A stretch of DNA of 64,000 nt from Mercurialis annua (Eukaryota > Streptophyta > Magnoliopsida > Malpighiales > Euphorbiaceae): the NCBI RefSeq assembly GCF_937616625.2, contig NC_065576.1:48542128-48606127 (forward strand), given 5' to 3'. The notes beneath the pieces were generated by a model. That model was not told the DNA's origin and did not search any database. It saw nothing but the letters and a program-made list of their open reading frames with translations. Below, piece by piece: positions 54,573-64,000 of the stretch. A program made the position numbers and the translations under genes. Positions within the stretch are counted from its first letter, which is position 1, and each line of letters starts with the position of its first letter.

Positions 54573-54949
54573 AGGCCTCATTTGGTTGGGGGTAAGTTCA
54601 CTAAGGAAGTTTAACTTCCGGAAAATAACATTTTTTTCTGACTTGGTTCACTTTTGTCAATCTACTTCCCGGGAAGTTAAGGGGTTAACTTTCCTTTAAC
54701 TAGGGAGATGACTTCCCTAGCAAAATTTAGATAAGTTCATCTTCCCTAATTAAATTAATTAAAATATTTTTATATTTTTATATTTAATTAGCCAATTTTA
54801 ATTAATTAAAAATAAAATGTAACTTCCCAGGAAGTTATTAAGTGAACCAAGTAATGCAAATATTAACTTTCTTCACATTAATTTTCTCTGTAATTAACTT
54901 TCCGGAAAGTATTTTTGTCGGGAATTGTATACTTTTAAACCAAGGCCTT
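54573..54949. mobile_element. MITE with AGGCCTCATTTGGTT ends
   Basis: The left end is AGGCCTCATTTGGTT and the right end is AAACCAAGGCCTTG, an imperfect inverted pair. The interior has paired words such as 'aacttccgg(a)aaa/ttccggaaagt' and 'acttcccgggaagtta/aacttcccaggaagtta'. The ends resemble hAT or PIF/Harbinger MITEs; I could not fix the TSD. Confidence 0.65.
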
Positions 54950-56078
54950 GATGTACCGCCACGTGATGTTGTATGATTGGTCTGTATATCAATTTGCAAA
55001 AAAATGAAAGTTGGTTACTGACATTATCAAGTTTTGAAATTTGTATTTTAAATACAAATTAGGTTAAAATTCGTGATTTAATTTACAATTAATTTTAAAA
55101 TTTCCATATTAAGGTGATGCTAAATTAGGTAAGTTTAAATTCACTGTGCTAACCTTATTCTAGTAATTCCCAACTTTATTGTATTGAATTTTGAACTCTA
55201 CACTGTTCTTTCTTTCTCCCTGCATACTCTCCACCCTTATTTGGATTATAGCTGTTTCTTTTTTAAACGTGATTTTCACATTATCCACTGCCTCCAAATT
55301 TTAGATAACACAAAATTAAAATAGACCTACAAATTTTAATATTCATATAAATATTTTGGTGGTGATGTTTTTTATAATTTATATTGACATAAGTAAAAGT
55401 TATATTTACAAAATTACTTTAATTGATAAAAATAGTTTAATTTAATTTGTTGTTCTTCAAAGTAAATATACTATTACATTAAATAAACCTAAATAAAGAA
55501 AAATTGGTCATATTCAGTATAATATGTAAAAAAAATTAAACCTACTTAAAATGATTTAAAGAACAAAAAAATGGATTTGGCTAACATGAATACTAACTCA
55601 ATATTACACCCTCCAGCCTTTGGCTAACATTTTGGCTTTATGTGTTATTCATTCCTTATAAAATTATTTCATACTCCTTTCTTCAACATAAAAATTAATA
55701 ATTATTTAAAAAATATATTTTTAATTTCAAAATATAATTCATATTGAAAATATATATTCCTTCCGGTTATAATACTTTTCGCTTTGCAAAATTTATAATA
55801 TCAGATATTGTATTTATTAGAGGCGCATATCAAATCGATCTAACTAAAAATTGAACCATTGCGAACTGAAAATAATTTGTTTGAATCATTTATTACAATT
55901 CTTTTAAAATCTATTCATTGCAAATTAAGAAAATAAAAAAGGTTAACCTATTACTAATATATAAGAGAATTTTTTTATAAACAAAATTAAATTTTATTAT
56001 TAAAATATAAAAATGTATAGTACACTGTTATTTGTTTTAAATTTTTAACCTTAATTTAAAATTAATATTTTTTAATTA
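54950..56078. other. AT-rich intergenic DNA
   Basis: I see no gene, no clear repeat and no regulatory motif in this stretch beyond homopolymer runs. Confidence 0.4.
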
Positions 56079-56299
56079 GGGCAAGGTCATGAAAAATCAC
56101 CAACTTTACACGTTTTGTCATTTTAATCACGCCGTTTAAAAATTATTATTTTCATACATCAACTACCAATTTTTTTAAAATCGATGTTTCGGTGAAAATC
56201 GCTGACGTGTCACTATCTGGTTTATTCTGACATGCCAAGTCAGCGATTTTCACTCGGTGTATCGATTTGGAAAAAATTGGTAACTGGTATATGAAAATG
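56079..56299. mobile_element. Foldback MITE truncated at the duplication breakpoint
   Basis: The left arm (about 56079-56206) contains 'accaattttttt' and 'aaatcgctgac'. The right arm mirrors it from 'gtcagcgatttt' at about 56239 up to 'attggtaactggtatatgaaaat'. It then stops abruptly at 56299, where copy B of the segmental duplication begins. The outer part of the right arm (about 80 bp expected from the left arm) is missing. Confidence 0.7.
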
Positions 56300-56805
56300 G
56301 AAGCCGTCTTGCTCTGGGAAAGAGACAAAGCTGTTAACAAGACAAGATACAATCTCACCCCTTTTGCATTAACATTGAACGAACTCACTCCTGGCTTGTT
56401 CGAGAAATTGCCTCCCATCGACTCTAGACTGAGACCAGACCGAAGACACCTAGAGAATGGGGAATACGAGTTGGCTAATTCGGAAAAGTTAAGACTTGAG
56501 CAGTTACAAAGACAGGTATACATTGGCATATCTACTTTTTGCTGGTAACGAGCTGCTATTATGAGCAGAACAAAATGTACATAATTTAACTTGCACCTTA
56601 AGCGTTAACAATTGACCACAAATCGACATATGTAAAGGATTTCGATTCCCACATTTCCGTCAAACCCGATTTTAGTTGAAGCATTGATGATATTATAGTC
56701 TGAATTCTGTAGAATGATGAAATGCTGCTTCTTTTTGTGGTGCAGGCAAGAAAGTTGCAGGAAAGAGGTTGGCAGCCGAGATGGTTCCGGAAAGATGAAC
56801 AAGGG
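56300..56805 (+). pseudogene. ORP gene remnant: part of exon 7 and start of exon 8
   Basis: 56300-56515 matches the last 216 bases of ORP exon 7 (from [10 protein letters not shown] onward) and keeps its donor. The intron follows, and exon 8 restarts at 56746 with an intact acceptor. After about 56805 the match jumps to sequence that lies 3' of the ORP gene. A 251-bp deletion (26763-27013 in copy A, with GGG microhomology at the junction) has removed the rest of exon 8 and the stop. Without a promoter, PH domain or most of the OSBP domain, this cannot make an ORP. Confidence 0.93.
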
Positions 56806-57240
56806 CAATTATATTTTCTGGTACGTATAGAGAGGAGTGGAAGTTCTTCAATTGTTGCTTGAAACAGATGAAGTAGATTTTTGGCTTGCAAGAATGCTGA
56901 TTAAAACAATTTGATAATTTAATTGGCAATTTTTATTTATAAATTATCGTTATTTTTTTCTACTTTTCAATTAATAGTCAACAAAAAGATAATGAGAATA
57001 TATGAATAAATTATTTTTCATTTATTAATTTTTTCCAAATGTTATACATAAATAATACCTCAAAATTTATCCATCATCTTGGTTTGTAGCTTTCATGATT
57101 TGAACGTCCGTCACAGGCTAATTTTAGGCAATTATAATCTCTTTTCTTTTGTTTAAGAAAAAAATGTTATGCATAAATCTAGTAAATTAAAAACATGAAA
57201 GAAGAAAATAAAAAGCCGACAAGAAAATCTGTCGACACGA

Positions 57241-60200
57241 TCATTTCCAAGCTTTCTTTCCCCGGAACTGCTTGCCTGAGCGATCCTGTTTTCTTTTTTT
57301 GTCAGTCCGAGTTCTTTGAGCCCTGGCCTTTCTGGCCGCAGAGGGCATAACCTTCTCGTGTTGCTTCTGCTGGTTACTTTTACCACCCGTCTGTTCACCC
57401 ACCAATGTATTTTGTTAACAAAATGCAAATCTCAAATGTTTAGTCAAATTCTGAAATGCTTACAAGCATGCATCATATGATGCAGAGATGTTCGGAATGA
57501 TTTCATGAAAAAAAATATCAGATGCCAACCTTCTCAGGTTTTACAAAATTGGAATGGAAATTGAGTTCAGAAGAAGTCGAATTTTTACGTGAAAATATCA
57601 AATGCAATTAAAATCTAGTAGCGTCAAATTGAAGCAAAGATACAAAAATGTAAAATGAAAAGAAAATAAAAATAAAAACTGGACATACCTTCTTCTTTTT
57701 AACGGCAGCTCGAGCCTGATATTTCCCTGTTTCCTCCCTCCCAGCTTTCACTAGTGCCAATCTTTCTTCCTTGCTTAGCTTATGCCGCAAATGAGCCTAT
57801 ATAATGCAAGTACGAATCACCATACAGTGTAGCATTTATGACAGGAAACTTTCAAGTAGAATAAACTAATTTTATTTATGGAAAGTCGTGTATATTACAA
57901 TCAGCAAGAACGCTAGATTAAAAATAGAGAACTTACTTCTAGCTTCGAAGGATCCACTCGCTTAAGACTTAATTGATCAGAGTTTGGAACTTTGACTCCT
58001 TGCCGAACTAAAGCAATTTTAGCATCCTTCTTCGCCTGATAATACAAAAGATCCAAAAATCAGCATATAAAGTTAATAAATCTAATAGACGCTTAAAGAT
58101 TACCGGAAAAATAAGATAAAATAACTATGTAATGATTCTCAAAAAAAAAAAATTATGTAATGGTGCTTCCTATGTAGCAAACAGATTACACCTTATTCTA
58201 ATGTCTGCATTCTTTTCCACATTCACTGACTAATAATTTTACCTTCAACTCCTTGATTTTTTTGAAGTCCTCGTTAGAAAGAAAGCCGTCTGTTGGATCA
58301 GATAAGTTATGATTCAACCTTTCTTCTGTCAATTTCTTAAGAGCTCGAAGACTCGTATCAGCAGCAATAAGGTTTCCATCAAAATCAGAGAACTTCCTTT
58401 TGCCCGTTCTATGAGAACCCTTAGCATTTTCATGTTCTTTTGCATCATCATCGCTCATTTCGCTGTTATTGTCACTAATGCTACCATCGCTGGCATCGCT
58501 ATCATTTTCGTTAATAGTAATATCATCATCACTGTCATTTTCATTAATACTTTTATCATTATTGTCACTGTCATTTTCATCAAGATTGTCCTCGTCATCT
58601 TCATCCAATGAGTCATTTTCTAAATCACCATCCTCAGTTCCAGTACAGTCACTGTAAATTTGATTTTCTTCATCACTCGAGACAGCCAAGTCATCGTCAT
58701 CCACATCCTCATTAATTTCATCATGGTTATTATCGTCTTCATCCTCATCATCATTTTGTAACAACTCAAGCCCAGGTATATCGCTGGATACATTAACTTC
58801 TCCATATGCTTTTGGCTTTGCCTTCGGATCAATGGGACGACCCCGATCCTTCTTAACTAATAGTGAAGGACAAAGCTGCAAGAAAAGAGTAAATCAATCA
58901 TCAAAAATTGTTTATTCCTGCATGAAAAAAATACACAAAGGAGACGTATAGACAGATGGACAATAATAAGGCAGTTGTTTATATACCTGTCTAAATAAAA
59001 CCACAAGTGACCTAGCTGCAGCTGAAATTGCCTTCTCGTGTGATTTTTTATATAATACAAGATCTTGCAGTAAATCTTCTGTCATCAACTAGAAACCGGA
59101 AAGAAAAATGAATCCCACATACAATATATTAAGAGGCATAAATTGTTGTAATTAGTGAATCTAACCACTTATTAAACTTAACAGAGATGCATCAATCAGA
59201 CTTGAAAATGTCAGTAATGACAATGAGCTGTTGAGTTGTTAAGGTTCAAGAAAAAAGTGTCCAGAAGACAAATGACATGATAGGTATATTACCAAAGGCA
59301 TTCTCAAGCAAATTTCTCTTATCACATTCAGTCCAACAGCAATGGCCTGCGAAAAGCAAGTAAAGATAATGACAAAACCATCATCTATTAATGAAAATAG
59401 CAGGAATAACAAAGTAGCTACAAATAAATACCTCTGGTCGTGAACGATCATGTACAAATTGATTTACTATTTGTTTGAATAATGGTTCAACGGCATCTGG
59501 AGGCACCTAGAAACCACAATGCTGATTAAATTAGTAAAAAGGAAATCCTAAAAATTAAAACAGTGCAAGGGAGAAAAACAACTAACAAGGGAAAAAAAGC
59601 ATTAATGACAGTATAAATAATCTATCAGAAAGCAAAAATTTACCATATCATGACAAGCCTGAACAGTTGCTGCAAGTAAATTTGTGATATCACGTTGATG
59701 AGGCTGCAAAGACCAGTGCACATTTAGGCCAGGAAAGAAACGGGTAAACAATAGCATTATAGTTGTATTTCTATCAATCAAGAGTTTAATAACTTAAAAA
59801 ATTCAGTTACATGACATACCTGAACATATTTCTGAAGGTAAGGATAGTAGTTCAACAAAATCAATTGATGAAGACCAACAGTTCGAGCAATTAATTTCAA
59901 CATCATCATCTTAACCTGAAGTTAGATCAAGTTTAACAATCAGCATAGCATTTACATGTTACTTCTAAGTTCTAATGCATCACCTTAAGAAAAACAGGTT
60001 AAAATGGTTCTTGTTTTCCACATTCATTTCATCAAGTAATTTGGTCGTGAAACTAAAATTCTAATGATCTAATAAATTTAATCCGCTATAAAAGGTAACA
60101 AAAATCTATCGCTGAATGCAAGTAACGTGTCCACGATGTATAAGGATTTGGTTAAGGCCAAGACACTATCAAAAAGCAATTACCTCAAAACGTTCATTGC

Positions 60201-62071
60201 AAGTCTGAAGTCGAGAAAATAGCTTCTCAGCAAAGCCCTAAAAGCAAAATTACACATCCAGTCAGACAGATTTGTTATAATATATAATAATTAGACATGT
60301 AGATTTATACTGCAATAATGAGAAACCTGAGCATCTTTGAGATGGCTTAGTGGTGAATAATAAGTTGAACTGCTTTTTTCTGATGAAAGACGTTGCTGCC
60401 TTTTCAAACTGCGCATAGCACGCTGCAATTTTGCTTTCTTTTTCTTTTTACTGCATACAGTGCCTTTATTATTTGCCTGAAATATAAAATGAAACAAATA
60501 AATCTACAACATATAAACACGCCCCAAGTCTTTCCTGTATGAAAAAGGGAGTATAAAACATCTAAATCTAAAAGACAAAAATGTAGGGGAGTACATAATT
60601 TACAGAACACTGTTCCAATAATTATATAAAATGGAAATTAAATCTGACTTATACAAGCATCCACATAAGTAGAAGGATAGGTATGCCGTTACCAACTAAA
60701 TCATTGACTTCAGAGGATGATTGCCAGGTTAGAGGATGCGATTGAGTACTGACCTTATAAATAGCCTCTTTACTGATAAGAACTTGAGATTTTGATTCAT
60801 CTTCACTGCTTGCACCATCACTATCATCACTATCACCATCCTCAACCTTCTCGTAATCCAAAAGAAACGACATGGCAGCAATCATGATCCTGAAGATATC
60901 ATTTAACAAGAAATTTTTCGTAAACTAAGAAACAGAAAAGCACACAACAGTTATATGAAACCTAAAATGCATACCTAGGCGATGAATGAAAACAAGCCAT
61001 GCAAATTGCATTTGCTGTTCTATCATCAAACCAAACCTTTCTCCGATGAAGCTCACATAATGTGATTAAACATCTCTTAGCTCTCCCTTCATCCTCTTGC
61101 TAGAATAACAATACAACCTCCAAACCATCAGTAAAATAATTCTATAAGTTCATACCAAAGGAAGTTCGAAAAGAAACACAAACCTGTAGGATTTCAAACA
61201 AGATATTTTGTAGAACTCGATTCTTCGCATCATTTTTATGCTGCTTATTCATGCGTCTAATGCTATGAATAACATGTGAAAATGCCAATTTTTTCAGATT
61301 TCTATCTCCCAATGTTTGTAGCTCGATGAACAATGCAAGAGTTTCATTAATATTAACCATCTACAAAAAAAAGAATAAATATATATAAAAAACTCGCATC
61401 AACATTTCATATTTTAACAACTGAAAATTATACAACATAACTATTCTGCCATGTCATTCGTGCAACAAAGAAAAATTATACAATGCAACCTGTTTTGCCA
61501 TGTCATTGGTGCAACAAAGCAAAATTAAACAACACAACTGTTGCGTCATGTCATTCGTGATAAGGCGTTTGACATATTAGAATATTTAATAATTATAATA
61601 ATAAGTAATAATTAAAGACTCCTACAACGACCATTGCATGAAATAAAAGCTCTTAGATTGTACCTTCCGATTAATTAAAAGAATAAGAGCTTGAGAAACA
61701 TGACACCTAAGGCCAGAAGGAAGTGATTTAGAAGATGATTTAAGAAACTCAGCGAGTTGACGCGGGAACTCAGCGAGTTGCTTAGGATAAAACGGCGTCA
61801 TATGAGCTAAAAACATTGCCTTATCACCGAGCTCTTTAGCTATAGTTAGATCAGCACATATTCCCGATGAGGATAACGATGTAAAACTGAGCGTTGATTG
61901 TTGTCCAAACAGCTCAACTGCTGAATTGAATTGGCTGTATAACAGATTTAGCTCCGTTTCGTAACCTTCGGGGTCTATTTTCATTTTTGATTGTAGTGTT
62001 GCTAAGCTTAGTTTGTCGGAATTCTTGCCGGAGGCGAGGAGTGACTCCGGTGAACGGCCGGGGGTTGACAT
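57241..62071 (-). CDS. SDA1: SDA1 homologue, copy B
   Basis: This is the second complete SDA1 gene, with the same 15-exon layout: 62071-61664, 61360-61184, 61099-60975, 60889-60754, 60476-60327, 60237-60184, 59915-59820, 59703-59644, 59506-59432, 59346-59293, 59088-58987, 58875-58243, 58035-57937, 57796-57689 and 57390-57241. Every exon has the same length as in copy A, so the product is again 808 residues and no frame is broken. The expected role is nuclear pre-60S maturation. Exons 2, 4, 5 and 9 encode identical residues in both copies. Changes cluster in exon 1 and the acidic exon 12. The exon 9 acceptor changed from CAG to TAG but is still valid. The intron 8 side holds about 80 extra bases (59509-59590). 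Intron 1 lacks the triplication. Confidence 0.94.
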
Positions 62072-62942
62072 TGAAACGAATTTTTATTTTTCGTTCAGGG
62101 GATTTTAGGGTTTTTTGCTTAGTTGCAGAAAACCCTAATTAAACACTAGAAGGTGACTATTAATAGATAACGCATTTTTAATTTTCTTTAGGTAGAAGGT
62201 ACAAGATAACCCTTCTAGTTATTCATAGAGTATATAAACTCATTTTAGTTTTTTCTTGGCCGTTTAGACCCTCAATAGTTTTAAATGGTGCAAATGAACT
62301 CCAACGCTTAAAAAATCACAGAAATAACAAAAATGATGAAGAGTTAATTGTCCAAAAAAATAAACTAAAAAAAAATTAGAGTCCTTTTTAAAAATTTAAA
62401 AGGTTTTTGCAACGGTTGAAATTATAATTAGAAGTAAAAAAGAATACAAAATTCATATAAAAAAATATTTGCAAAATTCATAAAAAAATTATAAATATAT
62501 CCAATAACTAAATGAATAAAATCACTTTCATAAAATTGTAAAATTCACTTATACCAAACACAAAATTACTCTAAAAATTGCCAGCGAGGCCTAGCCCATG
62601 TGGCTAAGGCGTTCCAGTGCATTCCTAAAATTTCAGCTTCAAATCTTAATAGGACTAATAGTTTTAAGCCGATTTTAAAAAATAAAAAATCTAACTACTA
62701 AATTCTACCTTTGTAAAAAAAGAAAAAAAAAACTGTAAAATCAGAACAAGAATAAACAATGATGCATTTTAGTTAATAATAATATAAGGACTAAAAAGTC
62801 TTCATGTTAAATCTAAAGGAACCAGACTGCATGTAAAGGCGAATTACTGTTTTAGTCCATCAAATTTACATCTATATAATCTTAAGCTTGGTGGGAGCCC
62901 ATTAAAACAGAGACTATCACAATCTCATTTCATATAGCATGA
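62072..62942. promoter_or_regulatory. Divergent promoter spacer between SDA1-B and desulfhydrase exon 1
   Basis: Only 871 bp separate the SDA1-B ATG (62071, minus) from the ATG of the desulfhydrase first exon (62943, plus), so the two would start from a shared spacer. A telo-box AAACCCTAA is at 62130-62138. Its inverse TTAGGGTTT is at 62105-62113. The second telo-box of copy A is here mutated to AAACACTAG (62141-62149). A 3'-splice-like 'tttcatatag' just before the ATG allows a 5'-UTR intron. Confidence 0.6.
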
Positions 62943-63026
62943 ATGGCAGCAATTCTTGTGAGCTGCTCTGCAATGAAAATGCAACGATTCACAGCCATGA
63001 AAATGAGCTTCCGCACTAATTCTCAG
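62943..63026 (+). pseudogene. Desulfhydrase exon 1, duplicated copy
   Basis: These 84 bases are in frame and end at an intact GTACCC donor. They encode a 28-residue N-terminus like that of the gene at 43002 but with several substitutions (for example VLMSGST becomes ILVSCSA). Homology continues into the intron to about 63330 and then stops. The counterpart of exon 2, which lies about 550 bp after exon 1 in the full gene, is not present up to 64000. Either the copy is a 5' fragment or its remaining exons lie outside the window. Confidence 0.8.
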
Positions 63027-63233
63027 GTACCCTTTTGTCTGTCAACTTTTTTATTTTTTTTCTTATCCGATTTCCATTAATTGCTGTTTTTACCTTTGAA
63101 TTTTATTGCCTGGTTAGAAAGTTTATAAACATTAGTTGAGAAAAGATGAACTTGCTATTGGTAAAATAAAATGTAGAAATCTACTAGCTACGGTGGTTCT
63201 TGTCCTTGTGCAAGTATTTCCTTACATTTCCCT

Positions 63234-63475
63234 TCGAGCAAAGGGTCATCGCGGACTTTAAACTTAACTCACACTTGGCAAGTGTAATCAATTAGCTTAT
63301 TTTAGGTCAATAAACCCTCAAATTGTACAAAATGTGCGTTTTCACGGGACGCGGTGATTAAATTTGGGGGTTAATCGACCTAAAATTAGAGAGTATTGTT
63401 CCTAATTTATTAAAATGACTAAGTGTGAATTGATTGACTACGACTCATAAGTTTAGGACCGTGATGACCCTTTGC
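63234..63475. mobile_element. Small inverted-repeat element in the duplicated intron
   Basis: The left arm 'gagcaaagggtcatcgcgg' at about 63236 is mirrored by 'ccgtgatgaccctttgctc' ending near 63475. Further paired words lie inside ('taactcacactt' against 'aagtgtgaatt'; 'ttttaggtcaataaaccc' against 'gggttaatcgacctaaaa'). 'ttcccttc' occurs at both edges, possibly the target-site duplication. At the matching place in copy A (43295-43430) only the left arm is present. Confidence 0.65.
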
Positions 63476-64000
63476 TCAATTCCCTTCGAGTTCAGTTATC
63501 TTGGCATCTCTTAAATGATAGCTTAGTTGAGTTGAATTGAGTTATTCATTTAATTAGCAGCTATCACTTCAAACTAGTGATTATAGATGGGTGGGTCAGT
63601 GGTGTCAATTAATGTAACTCTTTCGTTTTTTGTAATTACGGATTTAAACATCTTTGATGTATGTTCAACTCTGATGCTTTACGTACACTCCTTTAGCAGG
63701 GCAGACGAGAAAAAATTGAGTAGGACAGTTAAAGACAATTCTATAATTTTTTTTTTCTTTTCTAACTTTCGAGGGTAATAAGTTGCTCATATTAGATATT
63801 CATGCAAGGAACGGTCTTTTAAATCTCAACTAACTGTGCTTATGATACTTTTAGTGTCCCTTGAATAGTTACTTATAATTAGAAGACAAGAAAAGAATTA
63901 TTTAGGTCATTTCCAGGTTTATTCCTTCACAAAACACAACATATGACATCTTAGAAGCCTGAGCTTTCCATCTTCGCTGTACTTTTATTTTGTTCATTTC
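63476..64000. other. Sequence after the end of duplication homology
   Basis: I see no match to the desulfhydrase gene here and no supportable open frame. It could be the remaining, expanded intron or unrelated DNA. Confidence 0.35.

Larger units (their letters stand above)
56300..63330. repeat. Segmental duplication, copy B
   Basis: This is the direct repeat of 26257-33361 joined to 42970-about 43430, without the 9.6 kb of repeat DNA found between those two parts in copy A. It contains an ORP 3' remnant, a complete SDA1 gene and the first exon of the desulfhydrase gene. The left junction is exact: 56300 corresponds to 26257, and the offset is a constant 30043 through ORP exon 7, intron 7 and the start of exon 8. 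Confidence 0.93.

Overview
The window is nuclear DNA of a flowering plant, most likely a eudicot. The genes carry many short introns with GT-AG borders, the intergenic DNA is very AT-rich, and there are plant-type LINEs, a Helitron, a Mutator-like element and MITEs. The protein set is plant-specific in style. I could not fix the genus.

Layout. 1-4880: a minus-strand gene for a CFIm68/CPSF6-like mRNA 3'-end processing factor, with its coding region in one exon, a 5' leader intron and perhaps a 3'-UTR intron. 6658-7653: a 5'-truncated LINE with a 12-bp target-site duplication. 8826-13403: a complete nine-exon ARP3 gene (minus), whose exons join to a 427-residue protein. 14116-14596: a short non-autonomous Helitron. 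16288-16551: a Stowaway MITE. 18137-19137: a Mutator-like foldback element with a 9-bp TSD. 20430-26870: an eight-exon oxysterol-binding-protein-related gene (plus, PH plus OSBP domain, 822 residues). 27533-32520: a 15-exon SDA1 gene (minus, 808 residues). 33362-42969: about 9.6 kb of inserted or repeat DNA, holding an LTR-element-like leader with tandem hairpin repeats, a nearly full-length L1-type LINE (34806-40560) and a foldback MITE. 43002-46550: a seven-exon PLP enzyme of the D-cysteine desulfhydrase type (plus, 441 residues). 46551-56299: gene-poor DNA with several MITEs and simple repeats. 56300-about 63330: a second, direct copy of the block running from exon 7 of the ORP gene, through a complete SDA1 gene, into intron 1 of the desulfhydrase gene.

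The central structure is this segmental duplication. Copy A is 26257-33361 plus 42970-about 43430, and copy B is 56300-about 63330. Both SDA1 copies are open through all 15 exons. The ORP piece in B is a broken remnant, and the desulfhydrase piece in B shows exon 1 only before homology is lost. In B, SDA1 and the desulfhydrase start diverge from an 871-bp spacer. In A the same spacer is interrupted by the 9.6 kb of repeats about 33 bp upstream of the desulfhydrase ATG. B therefore looks like the uninterrupted arrangement, and the transposon-rich insertion in A looks younger than the duplication. The left end of B lies inside one arm of a truncated foldback MITE.

The genes do not form a pathway. 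They are housekeeping functions: pre-mRNA 3' processing, actin nucleation, lipid transfer, 60S ribosome biogenesis and D-cysteine breakdown. I found no tRNA, rRNA, CRISPR array or bacterial-type system. The most interesting content is the duplication, the split divergent promoter and the transposon structures.
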